Below are positions 42,800-51,625 of a stretch of 64,000 nucleotides of DNA, piece by piece. The translations under genes were made by a program, and so were the position numbers. This stretch comes from Cytophagales bacterium. Its GTDB lineage: Bacteria > Bacteroidota > Bacteroidia > Cytophagales > Spirosomataceae. The stretch covers positions 84,720-148,719 of the forward strand of contig JAAFJP010000013.1 of assembly GCA_013298125.1 (NCBI GenBank). Direction: 5' to 3'. The notes below the pieces were generated by a model. It searched no databases. It was given only the letters and a program-made list of their open reading frames with translations, and was not told the DNA's origin. The first letter of the stretch is position 1, and every line of letters starts with the position of its first letter.

Positions 42800-43492
42800 T
42801 TAATTTTTACGATATACACCTACAAATAGCGTTGCGGTCCAGGGCTTTGGAAGAAACAAATTTAGCATTCTCAATACAGTATTTTGACTTGGATAATAAT
42901 GTATTTCCTCTTGCTTAAAACCAATTGAAGCGAGTTTTTTAGTAATTAATTCTTCACAATACAAACGCTTTACAAATTTATAATACGCTGGCTTACCAGT
43001 CATTTTGAAAATGATTCTTTCTATTTTTCGATAAATACTGTTGCTGTTTGGAAATGAAATCATGACAATTCCTTGGGGTTTTAGGAGAGAATATATTTGT
43101 TCTAAAAGTAGGGTATCTTGTTCGATGTACTCTATCACGCTGGAAGAAATGATAACATCAAATTGATTTTTTTCTACGAAATTATCTTCAAAAGGAAGTG
43201 TTTGGAGTTGGTAGTTAAGGTTTGGTGATGAGCGTGTATTCGCATTTCTACATAAATCAATCATTTTTTCTGAGCCATCAATACCCAAAACGTTTGAGCC
43301 TCTTTCAGCTAAATATTTACTGAAAACTCCCGAGCCACAACCTAAGTCCAGGATATAGTCAGAAGGTTTTATGTATTTTTTGAACAAGTCCGTCCAAACC
43401 TCATATCTTTCAATAAAGGTTGCGGAGGTTTGGTATTTGTGGTTGAAATGGGATGCAGTTTCTGAATAGAAATCTGTAACAGTTGGATTCAT
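42800..43492 (-). CDS. Class I SAM-dependent methyltransferase
   Basis: The 230-residue protein has motif I YILDLGCGSGVFSKYLAERG near residue 45, LGIDGSEKMIDLCR after it, VIISSSVIEYIEQDTLLLEQ and LLKPQGIVMISFPN. It belongs to the small-molecule class I methyltransferases. The C-terminal part resembles the lipid or sugar methyltransferases found beside WbuB-like GTs. It starts a three-gene unit with the heparinase and GT genes (gaps of 4 bases and an overlap of 1). Confidence 0.85.
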   Translation of the reverse strand: MNPTVTDFYSETASHFNHKYQTSATFIERYEVWTDLFKKYIKPSDYILDLGCGSGVFSKYLAERGSNVLGIDGSEKMIDLCRNANTRSSPNLNYQLQTLPFEDNFVEKNQFDVIISSSVIEYIEQDTLLLEQIYSLLKPQGIVMISFPNSNSIYRKIERIIFKMTGKPAYYKFVKRLYCEELITKKLASIGFKQEEIHYYPSQNTVLRMLNLFLPKPWTATLFVGVYRKN

Positions 43493-43522
43493 TTGTGGTT
43501 ATTTTAGAATCCGAAAATACAC

Positions 43523-43564
43523 AAAAAAACCGCAAAAAACCAAATTTGATTTTTTGCGGTTTTT
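43523..43564 (-). terminator. Terminator downstream of gmd
   Basis: AAAACCGCAAAAAA and TTTTTTGCGGTTTT form a long stem around a short A/T loop. It separates gmd from the methyltransferase unit and shows that the locus is made of several transcripts. Confidence 0.8.
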
Positions 43565-43582
43565 ATTATGATACTGCAAAGC

Positions 43583-44650
43583 CTATTTCTTAAAAATAGC
43601 CATATCCCCCTCCATCATATCTTTTACCAAAGCTGGCAAATCATATTTGGGTTCCCAGCCTAATTTTGTTTTTGATTTAGTCGGGTCACCTATTAATAAT
43701 TCTACTTCTGTTGGTCTGAAATATCTTGGATCAACTGCCACTACTTCTTTTCCTATTGCTACTTGATATTCTGGATTATGACAAGCGACTACTTTTCCTA
43801 TTTCACTCGCTCCTTCGCCTGAAAAAGCTACTTCTAAACCTACTTCTGCAAAAGCCATTCTGACAAATTCTCTTACTCGTGTAGTGATACCCGTGGCTAT
43901 TACATAATCCTCTGCCTTGTCTTGTTGCAGGATTAACCACATTGCTTCTACATAATCTTTGGCGTGTCCCCAGTCTCTTTGTGCGTCTAAATTCCCCAAA
44001 TACAATTTTTCTTGTTGTCCCAAGGCTATTTGACAAACGGCTCTGGTGATTTTACGAGTTACAAAGGTTTCGCCTCTTAATGGTGATTCATGATTGAACA
44101 AAATTCCATTCACTGCAAACATATTGTATGCTTCACGGTAGTTTACGGTAATCCAATAACCGTATAATTTGGCAACGGCATAAGGAGAACGGGGATAGAA
44201 TGGTGTTGTTTCGCTCTGTGGCACTTCTTGTACTAATCCATAGAGTTCGGAGGTTGAGGCTTGGTAAATTTTAGTTTTCTCGATTAAACCTAAAAGTCTA
44301 ACCGCTTCTAAAATTCTTAACGTTCCAATGCCATCTACTTGGGCAGTATACTCAGGTTCATCAAAAGAAACCTTTACGTGAGACATAGCCCCAAGATTAT
44401 AGATTTCGTCTGGTTGAACTTCTTGAATAATTCTAATAATATTGGTTGAATCGCTTAAATCGCCATAGTGAAGAAAAAAATTTACATCTTCTTCGTGTCT
44501 ATCTTCATAAAGGTGGTCTATTCGCTGAGTATTGATTAATGAACTTCTCCGTTTGATACCGTGAACTTCGTAACCTTTTGACAATAATAGCTCAGACAAA
44601 TACGCACCGTCTTGACCTGTTACACCTGTAATGAGTGCTTTTTTCTTCAT
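43583..44650 (-). CDS. gmd: GDP-mannose 4,6-dehydratase
   Basis: The 355-residue extended SDR converts GDP-mannose to GDP-4-keto-6-deoxymannose. It has [19 protein letters not shown] with the NADP-binding glycine motif, [25 protein letters not shown] and the catalytic YAVAK in [17 protein letters not shown], and [18 protein letters not shown], a strong Gmd mark. No GDP-fucose synthase or RMD lies next to it. Because the locus makes GDP-heptose, action on that sugar (as in the 6-deoxyheptose dehydratases) is a second option. The ATG at 44650 is chosen over one 36 bases upstream. Confidence 0.93.
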   Translation of the reverse strand: MKKKALITGVTGQDGAYLSELLLSKGYEVHGIKRRSSLINTQRIDHLYEDRHEEDVNFFLHYGDLSDSTNIIRIIQEVQPDEIYNLGAMSHVKVSFDEPEYTAQVDGIGTLRILEAVRLLGLIEKTKIYQASTSELYGLVQEVPQSETTPFYPRSPYAVAKLYGYWITVNYREAYNMFAVNGILFNHESPLRGETFVTRKITRAVCQIALGQQEKLYLGNLDAQRDWGHAKDYVEAMWLILQQDKAEDYVIATGITTRVREFVRMAFAEVGLEVAFSGEGASEIGKVVACHNPEYQVAIGKEVVAVDPRYFRPTEVELLIGDPTKSKTKLGWEPKYDLPALVKDMMEGDMAIFKK

Positions 44651-44683
44651 TTTGTTAAATTTCAAATACTTAAAAATATTAAA

Positions 44684-44691
44684 CAAAGTTA
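44684..44691 (-). promoter_or_regulatory. Candidate -7 box of gmd
   Basis: Minus-strand TAACTTTG fits TAnnTTTG and lies 33 bases ahead of the ATG at 44650, in the 190-base gap after wecB. It overlaps an alternative upstream ATG, which supports the later start. Confidence 0.45.
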
Positions 44692-44840
44692 GTCTATGTA
44701 TTTTAGGGATAAAAATAGAACGACAAAAATACTTATTACCATGAAACTCTATTGACTGAAAACCAACGCATTGAATTCAAAAAAATATAATCCAAATCTA
44801 TGAAAAGAAAACACTGATTAAGACTTTTTATAGTTCCACT

Positions 44841-45932
44841 CTACTCAAATACCGTCAATAAATGGCTCACAATTCTTTCGGCAGTTTTGCCGTCCCAAAG
44901 CGGTGGGATACCTCCTTTTTTCCAATTTCCAGAAAATAATTTCTCAAAAGCGGGTGGCACATTGTCTGGATTTGTTCCTATTAATTCGTTTGTCCCAATA
45001 TCTATGGTTTCAGGTCTTTCAGTATTATTTCTTAGTGTAATACATGGCACACTCATTTGGGTAGTTTCTTCGGTTATTCCTCCCGAATCTGTAACTACTG
45101 CCATGCTATGTTGCACCAAATAATTGAACTCTAAATAACTTAAAGGCTCAACCATGTGAAGATTAGGAGCATTTATGCCTAAATTTTGCAAATTTTTGGC
45201 TGTTCTTGGATGTACTGGAAATACAATTGGCAGTCCTCGTGAAGATTCGATTATTTTATCTAATAAGGTTTTGAGATTTGCTTCCCCGTCCACATTGGCT
45301 GGGCGATGTAGGGTTAAAACGAAATACTCTTTAGGTTTTAATGATGCTAAATCAAAAATTGAGGGCTTTTTAAAACGATTAATGTTTTTGAGAAGGGTAT
45401 CAATCATCGTATTTCCCACAAAAACTATTCTATCTTTTGCTATTCCAGATTTCAATAAATTCTCATTGGCTCTTTCACTGGTTGTATAAAAATAGTCACT
45501 GATGCTATCCGTTACCATTCGGTTAATTTCTTCGGGCATGGTTATATCGTATGAGCGAATACCCGCCTCTACGTGTACGACTTTTATCATTTGCTTTTTT
45601 GCCACAATTGCACACGCCATCGTCGAGGTTACATCTCCTACAACTAAGCAAATATCTGCTGGTTCAGCAACCAATACTTTTTCATAACCAATCATGATGG
45701 CAGCAGTTTGCTCTGCCTGCGTACCACCTCCCGCACCAAGATTAATATCTGGTGTAGGGATTCCTAATTCTTCAAAGAAATCACCACTCATCTTTTTATC
45801 AAAGTGCTGTCCTGTATGAATGAGACGGTATTCAATGGATTTCCCAAACCCTTGCTCTTTTTTAATTGCCTCAATGATTGGAGCAATTTTCATAAAATTA
45901 GGTCTTGCTCCTGCGATAATATCTATTTTCAC
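44841..45932 (-). CDS. wecB: Non-hydrolysing UDP-N-acetylglucosamine 2-epimerase
   Basis: The 363-residue GT-B-like enzyme makes UDP-ManNAc from UDP-GlcNAc. It has IIAGARPNFMKIAPII, IHTGQHFDKKMSGDFFEELG, VVGDVTSTMACAIVA, VEAGIRSYD (catalytic Glu region), TLHRPANVD and VTDSGGITEETTQMSVPC. A GTG start at 45932 places the first strand correctly and leaves 11 bases after the previous stop. A TTG at 45962 would overlap that gene. With the 48063-49352 dehydrogenase it may supply UDP-ManNAc uronate. Confidence 0.92.
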   Translation of the reverse strand: MKIDIIAGARPNFMKIAPIIEAIKKEQGFGKSIEYRLIHTGQHFDKKMSGDFFEELGIPTPDINLGAGGGTQAEQTAAIMIGYEKVLVAEPADICLVVGDVTSTMACAIVAKKQMIKVVHVEAGIRSYDITMPEEINRMVTDSISDYFYTTSERANENLLKSGIAKDRIVFVGNTMIDTLLKNINRFKKPSIFDLASLKPKEYFVLTLHRPANVDGEANLKTLLDKIIESSRGLPIVFPVHPRTAKNLQNLGINAPNLHMVEPLSYLEFNYLVQHSMAVVTDSGGITEETTQMSVPCITLRNNTERPETIDIGTNELIGTNPDNVPPAFEKLFSGNWKKGGIPPLWDGKTAERIVSHLLTVFE

Positions 45933-45943
45933 GAATCTGTTTT

Positions 45944-48058
45944 TTATTGAATTTCTACCCAATTATTAGTTTTCATACTCTCAATGGCTGCAAAACTGGC
46001 TTTGGTCGTATTCACAATTTCATCAAAAGGAATGAGCGATTTGTTATCGCCTTTGACGGCATTAAATAAATTGTCAAATTGGGTTTTATGACCTTTATCT
46101 AAGCTGGTTTTTAAACTCGAAAAACCTTTAAAACCAAAACCTTCCAATTTCCTAAAATTATCTAAAATCAATGTTCTTTCCTGAGAATATACCTCCACAC
46201 GCTCTTTTGAATAAGATTTACTTCCATTAGAGAAATAGTTAATGACTCCCGTTGAACCATTTTCATACTTTAATAAAATAGAAGCATTATCAGTATTCTC
46301 TTCTGGATTATCACCCATGGCATTCATACAAACTGCCGTAACTTTACTTCCTGTCAAATAGGTTATCAAGTCAATAAAATGGCAGGCTTCACCCACAATT
46401 CTACCTCCGCCCACTTTCAAATCATGTATCCACGATTCTTTGGGAATAAAACCTGCATTCATCGTAGCAACCACATTCATTTGTCCATCTCCCAAAAGGC
46501 TTTTCATCTTTATTGCATGGGGAGAAAAACGGCGATTGAATCCAACTGTGAGGGTTGTATTGCCTTCTTGATAGGCTTCGATTACTTGCTCTAACTCCTG
46601 ATGATTGAGTGCTAAGGGCTTTTCGACAAATACGTTTTTATGTTTTTGTAATGCCTCAATAGCCAAAGAAGCGTGTTGGTTATGTCGAGTGGTGATAATG
46701 ACTAAATCAACCTCTTTATCATCTAATATGGCTGAATTATCGGTTGTACTGTTGGTAATTCCGTACTTCTTTGCCATACTTGTGGCGTTGAGCCCGCCAG
46801 CACTTGAAATATATTTGAGATTTGGCTTTAACTCTTTGAACAAAGGCATGAGGGTCATTTTGGTAAAATTCCCTGCCCCCACGATACCTACCACTCCTTT
46901 ACCCCCAACGAATGAATTAGAATTTACTTGAATACTATGTGATAAAACAGGACTATCTACATATTTGAGAATTGAAGCAATCGAACGAGAACCTTTCATA
47001 TCACCATAAATTTGTTGGTAATTTTCAAAAGGTACTACTTCCGTAATGAGTGGTTTTACATCTAATTTACCCGAAGAAATGGCAAATAAAATACTCTCAA
47101 AATTTCGCTTTTCTGTCCAACGAACAAATGATATTGGATAATCTATCCCTTTTTGCTCATAATCATCATCATATCTACCAGGTCCGTACGAACATGATAC
47201 TTGAAAGGTAAGTTCTTTTTCGTAAAAATCCGAGCGGTTTATATCAAGTCCAATCACGCCAACCAAAATAATTCGTCCTCTTTTACGACTCATTTTGGCG
47301 GCTTGCGAGATGATTTCGTTTGATTTATTTGAAGCGGTAATAATGACACCGTCAACGCCAATACCACCCGTAATTTCTTGGGCTATTTTTATTGGGTCAG
47401 TTCCATCGCCAAGATTATAGGCTTTTATGCCTTTTGCACGAGCAATGTCTATTTTTGTTTGGTCAAAGTCAAAGCCAATCACTTGACAGCCATTTGCCAT
47501 TAATAGCTCAGCTGTGACCAAACCTATCAAGCCTAAACCACTCACCACAATCGTCTCTCCAAAGGCAGGATTCAGTAATCTTATTCCTTGCAAACCAATC
47601 GAACCAATGACTGTAAAAGTTGCTTCTTCATCCGATACATTGTCTGGGATTTTGGCTACAAGGTTTTTGGGAATGCAAACAAATTCGGCATGATTTCCAT
47701 TGGAAGCTACTCTATCGCCAATTTTGAGGTCATTTACCCCTTCTCCTACTTGAATGACTTTTCCTACATTACAATATCCTAATGGAAGTGGCTGGTCGAG
47801 TTTATTAAAGACGGCTTCAAGCGTAGGTAATAAACCTTCCGTTTGGATTTTATCTAAAACTTGTTTGACTTTTTCGGGTTGTTGGCGGGCTTTCTGTAAG
47901 TAACTGGCTTTCCCAAATTCGACTAACATTCGTTCTGTTCCTGATGAAACAAGACTTCTGGTGGTTTGAATTAAAATAGCCCCTCGTTTAATTTGAGGGG
48001 CTGGTATTTCTTCTAAAATTGTATCACCTGTTTTAAGGTTTTGTATGAGTTGTTTCAT
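45944..48058 (-). CDS. Two-domain oxidoreductase: zinc-type alcohol dehydrogenase plus Gfo/Idh/MocA
   Basis: The 704-residue protein is a fusion. Residues 1-365 are a medium-chain dehydrogenase-like part (GERMLVEFGKASYLQKARQQ, VSGLGLIGLVTAELLMANG). Residues from about 387 are a Gfo/Idh/MocA part with VGIVGAGNFTKMTLMPLF, HKNVFVEKPLALNHQELEQV and GEACHFIDLITYLTGS. The second part has the EKP lysine of this family. Such fusions recur in capsule and O-antigen loci and probably oxidise or reduce a sugar nucleotide at two positions. The real substrate is unknown. It is 4 bases from the dehydrogenase upstream. Confidence 0.88.
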   Translation of the reverse strand: MKQLIQNLKTGDTILEEIPAPQIKRGAILIQTTRSLVSSGTERMLVEFGKASYLQKARQQPEKVKQVLDKIQTEGLLPTLEAVFNKLDQPLPLGYCNVGKVIQVGEGVNDLKIGDRVASNGNHAEFVCIPKNLVAKIPDNVSDEEATFTVIGSIGLQGIRLLNPAFGETIVVSGLGLIGLVTAELLMANGCQVIGFDFDQTKIDIARAKGIKAYNLGDGTDPIKIAQEITGGIGVDGVIITASNKSNEIISQAAKMSRKRGRIILVGVIGLDINRSDFYEKELTFQVSCSYGPGRYDDDYEQKGIDYPISFVRWTEKRNFESILFAISSGKLDVKPLITEVVPFENYQQIYGDMKGSRSIASILKYVDSPVLSHSIQVNSNSFVGGKGVVGIVGAGNFTKMTLMPLFKELKPNLKYISSAGGLNATSMAKKYGITNSTTDNSAILDDKEVDLVIITTRHNQHASLAIEALQKHKNVFVEKPLALNHQELEQVIEAYQEGNTTLTVGFNRRFSPHAIKMKSLLGDGQMNVVATMNAGFIPKESWIHDLKVGGGRIVGEACHFIDLITYLTGSKVTAVCMNAMGDNPEENTDNASILLKYENGSTGVINYFSNGSKSYSKERVEVYSQERTLILDNFRKLEGFGFKGFSSLKTSLDKGHKTQFDNLFNAVKGDNKSLIPFDEIVNTTKASFAAIESMKTNNWVEIQ

Positions 48059-48062
48059 TTAT

Positions 48063-49352
48063 TTACAATCTCGCATCAACAGAATCTTTATCTAAAACAC
48101 CTTTTATATCAAATATTACAGCATTATTATTTTTAAAATTTTCTATGTCAATTGCTCCGTATTCATCATGCGAAACTGCCAAAAGAATACCATCATATTT
48201 ACTATCTAATTTGTCTATTAGATTTACACCATACTCTTCGTGTACTTCCTGCTTATTTGCCCAAGGGTCATACACATCTATATCAACGCCAAATTCTTTT
48301 AATTCATTATAGACATCAATAACCCTTGAATTACGAATATCTGGGCAGTTTTCCTTAAATGTAATTCCTAAAATCAAAACTTTACTTCCTTCGATTTTAT
48401 GCCCTTTTTTGATAAGTAACTTGATTAATTTATTGGCTACAAAAATACCCATATTATCATTTACCCTTCTGCCTGACAGAATTACTTGTGGGTAATATCC
48501 GAGGCTTTCTGATTTATGGAGTAAATAGTAGGGGTCAACACCTATACAGTGTCCTCCTACTAAGCCAGGCTTGAATTTTAAAAAATTCCACTTTGTTCCC
48601 GCAGCTTTTAACACTTCTGAGGTATCAATTCCCATTTTGTCAAAAATCAAAGCTAATTCATTGACAAAAGAAATATTTACGTCTCTTTGGGCATTTTCGA
48701 TGGCTTTGCTCGCTTCGGCTACTTTCAATGAAGTGGCTTTATAGGTCCCAGCCTCTATAATTGAGCCATACAAATCATCCACAAAATCAGCGATTTCGGG
48801 TGTTGAACCAGAAGTTACTTTTCTGATTTTGGTAAGCGTATTTATTTTATCGCCTGGATTAATTCTCTCAGGCGAATACCCACAAAAGAAGTCCTGATTA
48901 AATTTCAAACCACTTTCTTTCTCCAAAACTGGCACACAGTCCTCTTCTGTACAACCTGGATAAACCGTTGATTCGTAAATAACTATCGAGCGGCGTTCTG
49001 CATTATTTTTTTTTAGTACTTTCCCAACTGTTCTACTGGCAGAAAGAAGGGGTGTCAAATCTGGTTTCTTAAACTTATCTATAGGTGTGGGGACAGTTAC
49101 AATAAAAATACCACACGAATTTAAATCTTCTTTGTTACTTGAAAATGAAAGTTTCTCAATAGATTTCAAGTCTTCACTATTCATCTCTTGTGTTCTATCA
49201 TAACCGCTTGCAAGTTCATCAATACGAGTTTGATTGATGTCAAAGCCCAGCACTGAATATTTCTTTCCAAATTCAACTGCAAGTGGCAAGCCAACATATC
49301 CGAGACCAATTATGGCGATTTTGATATTTTCGGGTTGGCTAATATTATACAT
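48063..49352 (-). CDS. UDP-N-acetylhexosamine 6-dehydrogenase (TviB/WbpA type)
   Basis: The 429-residue enzyme oxidises the C6 of a UDP-sugar in two NAD-dependent steps. It has [69 protein letters not shown] and the catalytic Cys in [19 protein letters not shown]. The sequence is closest in my memory to TviB/WbpA-type dehydrogenases of N-acetylhexosamines rather than UDP-glucose dehydrogenase. It is the first gene of the minus-strand glycan locus and has a -7 box at 49388. Confidence 0.88.
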   Translation of the reverse strand: MYNISQPENIKIAIIGLGYVGLPLAVEFGKKYSVLGFDINQTRIDELASGYDRTQEMNSEDLKSIEKLSFSSNKEDLNSCGIFIVTVPTPIDKFKKPDLTPLLSASRTVGKVLKKNNAERRSIVIYESTVYPGCTEEDCVPVLEKESGLKFNQDFFCGYSPERINPGDKINTLTKIRKVTSGSTPEIADFVDDLYGSIIEAGTYKATSLKVAEASKAIENAQRDVNISFVNELALIFDKMGIDTSEVLKAAGTKWNFLKFKPGLVGGHCIGVDPYYLLHKSESLGYYPQVILSGRRVNDNMGIFVANKLIKLLIKKGHKIEGSKVLILGITFKENCPDIRNSRVIDVYNELKEFGVDIDVYDPWANKQEVHEEYGVNLIDKLDSKYDGILLAVSHDEYGAIDIENFKNNNAVIFDIKGVLDKDSVDARL

Positions 49353-49387
49353 TGAGGAATTGTTTTAAGTTAATGAATTCAAAGGCA

Positions 49388-49395
49388 CAAATGTA
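49388..49395 (-). promoter_or_regulatory. -7 box at the head of the glycan locus
   Basis: Minus-strand TACATTTG fits TAnnTTTG and lies 35 bases before the ATG at 49352. A TTTTG lies a little upstream but with short spacing. Confidence 0.5.
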
Positions 49396-49416
49396 CAAAT
49401 CTATGTTTACAAAACC

Positions 49417-51426
49417 TTATTTTCTACTCCCCAAAGAATTAATCCAAGCCGCAATCTTTTTCACATCACCTTTTGGTACGTGGGTCATGGGTGCCATTGG
49501 GGTTAAGTCGGGCCAGTTTTCTGGTTTTGGTTCGTAAATTAAGGCTTCGATTTGTTCGTTGGTATAATTGCGTTTGGCTACTTCTTTATATGAAGGTCCA
49601 ACTGCCCGTTCGCCTACTTTATGACAAGCTAAACACGTATGTTTTGTTAATAATTTTGTTGCTTCTGCATCGGTAATTATTGCCGCTTTCATGGCTGAGG
49701 GCGTTACAGAAGGGGTTTTTGTATTAGATTTTCCTTTTGCTGCCCCCGCTACTCCCGCCGTTGTTGGCATTGCCTCTTTCATTTGATTATCAGGCGTATT
49801 GGCGTTTGCTCCTGCATCTACTCGCTCCTTTTCTGCACGAGTCTTTGGAGTTACCAAAGCAATATTTGCCTTTTCGCCTTTTGGAATACTGTTTAACGTA
49901 TAATATGCCGAACCGTGCAATAAAGGCAAATTATCCTTCGCTGAACGCACGCCTTCGGGCTTGATGTCATGCACATAACCTTCACGCATTCCGTCCAAAA
50001 CGATTCTTACTCTCATGCCATCTTCGGTTGCTTTTGCTCCTCGCACGGCATTATCTTTTCTATCCACGAGCGGACTTCCGTAAACTGGATGATATTTATA
50101 GGTATAACTCGACACGTCATAATTGTTCACATTTTCAGCGGTTTGCTTGTTTACGGGAGATGTAAATTCAATCTCAAAACCGTCTGGCATGGCTCTTACG
50201 GCTTTCATTTCAAAAGGTATTTTACCCGTAAAAACCAAACGCTCTAACCCAAAAGCTTCTTTACCAACTGACCCCCAACCACGATTTGTTCCACCTACAT
50301 ACATGGCATTATCCGACCCCCAAGCCATCCGCAACACGCCCGAACGAAAACCACTTCTGAAATCAAAAGATGCTCCCTGATACTTTCCATCTACTTTTTC
50401 CAAAAATACTCTGGCAATTTTTGACATTCCCTGGTCACCTACGAATACTTGTCCATCGAAAGGTCCGAAATTTCCTTTGGTATCGTCCGTAATAATTTCC
50501 GAAGTTGAAACACCTAAAACGCCATGTGGCAACCAAACGGCTGGTGACTTGATACCCATGTTTGGATACATCGTTTTACCCATTTCATAAATCGTTGTCA
50601 TGGGTTCGTCTTTGATGTATTCAGGTTTTACTTTTGGATTATCTCTTGGATCAACTTTGGCTAAAATCATATCCTTACGCATCTTCACGGGCGACTCTGG
50701 TCGGTCTGCCCAAGCCAAGGATGCGGGATGTCCCATGAAATCGCCCTTTTCAACGTGCGAAATAAAGCCCGAACCCATCCAATCTCCTTGATTGTCTCCG
50801 TAAAAAAACTCTCCATCGACCATCCCGATTCCACAAGGAGAACGCATCCCAGCGGCAAAGGGAGTCATTTTCCCATCTTCCGAAATCTTCATCGTCCAAC
50901 CTCTCCAAGGCACAAAAGATTTTCCTGCCCACCAATCTGATGAACCAAATCCTACGTTACCCGTAACATAAAAAGACCCATCGGGAGCGATTTTAGGTCC
51001 AAAAGAATATTCGTGATAATGTCCCGAAATGGGTAATTTATAAACCGTTTCGTAGCGTTCGGCTTTGCCGTCTCCGTTTTTGTCTATCAGTTTTGTCAAT
51101 TCGCCTCTTTGGGCAACGTAAATTACACCGTCTTTAATGGCAAGTCCTAAGATTTCATGTAATCCAGAAGCAAATTTTTTATAGACTGGCGTTCCAGCAC
51201 TGATATTTTCGACGATATAAACGTCTCCTCGGCGAGTGGAAATTGCCATATCACCATTGGGCATTTTAGCCATTCCCCCTACTTCCAAAACGATGCCTTC
51301 GGGAATGGGGAGTTTTACGATTTTGTAATAATCGTTTTCAGTAGGCTCAGTTGCTTGTGCAAAAATGCCTCCTGTGGTCATGCACGTGAGTAATGTGCAG
51401 GTATGTATGAATGATTTTATTTTCAT
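49417..51426 (-). CDS. Secreted beta-propeller dehydrogenase-like protein with cytochrome c domain
   Basis: The 669-residue protein has a signal peptide (residues 1-24), then a six-bladed-propeller-like region as in sugar-dehydrogenase-type and membrane-bound haem-binding proteins (GGMAKMPNGDMAISTRRGDV, FGPKIAPDGSFYVTGNVG, GMRSPCGIGMVDGEFFYGDN). A linker rich in Ala, Lys and Pro leads to a C-terminal cytochrome c domain with the haem site CLACH and a likely axial Met in TPMAPM. It probably oxidises a sugar or another substrate in the periplasm. It is followed upstream by a DUF1080 gene. Confidence 0.85.
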   Translation of the reverse strand: MKIKSFIHTCTLLTCMTTGGIFAQATEPTENDYYKIVKLPIPEGIVLEVGGMAKMPNGDMAISTRRGDVYIVENISAGTPVYKKFASGLHEILGLAIKDGVIYVAQRGELTKLIDKNGDGKAERYETVYKLPISGHYHEYSFGPKIAPDGSFYVTGNVGFGSSDWWAGKSFVPWRGWTMKISEDGKMTPFAAGMRSPCGIGMVDGEFFYGDNQGDWMGSGFISHVEKGDFMGHPASLAWADRPESPVKMRKDMILAKVDPRDNPKVKPEYIKDEPMTTIYEMGKTMYPNMGIKSPAVWLPHGVLGVSTSEIITDDTKGNFGPFDGQVFVGDQGMSKIARVFLEKVDGKYQGASFDFRSGFRSGVLRMAWGSDNAMYVGGTNRGWGSVGKEAFGLERLVFTGKIPFEMKAVRAMPDGFEIEFTSPVNKQTAENVNNYDVSSYTYKYHPVYGSPLVDRKDNAVRGAKATEDGMRVRIVLDGMREGYVHDIKPEGVRSAKDNLPLLHGSAYYTLNSIPKGEKANIALVTPKTRAEKERVDAGANANTPDNQMKEAMPTTAGVAGAAKGKSNTKTPSVTPSAMKAAIITDAEATKLLTKHTCLACHKVGERAVGPSYKEVAKRNYTNEQIEALIYEPKPENWPDLTPMAPMTHVPKGDVKKIAAWINSLGSRK

Positions 51427-51466
51427 GATTTTTATGAATTTTATGCAATTCTGTCTGGGCGACCCC

Positions 51467-51618
51467 GTCTGAATCAGGATTTACGGGATTTTAGGATAAA
51501 ACAGGATATTTTTTCTAAATTTTTTAGGAAATTAAATTTTGATTAAGAATTTTAGTATAAATTATCAATCATTTTTTTATCCTACACATCCTAAAATCCT
51601 GTAAATCCTGATTCAGAC
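51467..51618. repeat. Inverted repeat with 30-bp heptamer-built arms
   Basis: The left arm 51467-51496 contains the words GAATCAG, GATTTAC, GGGATTT and TAGGATA from 51471. The right arm 51589-51618 is its reverse complement with one mismatch. It separates the DUF1080 and cytochrome c genes. Confidence 0.85.
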
Positions 51619-51625
51619 AATATTT

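Noticed and set aside
43803..44036. A 77-codon frame within gmd in another register
   Set aside because: Basic, low-complexity peptide from a shifted frame of a highly conserved gene.
45932..45962. TTG at 45962 as the wecB start
   Set aside because: It would overlap the preceding gene and add ten residues before the first strand; the GTG at 45932 fits the family.
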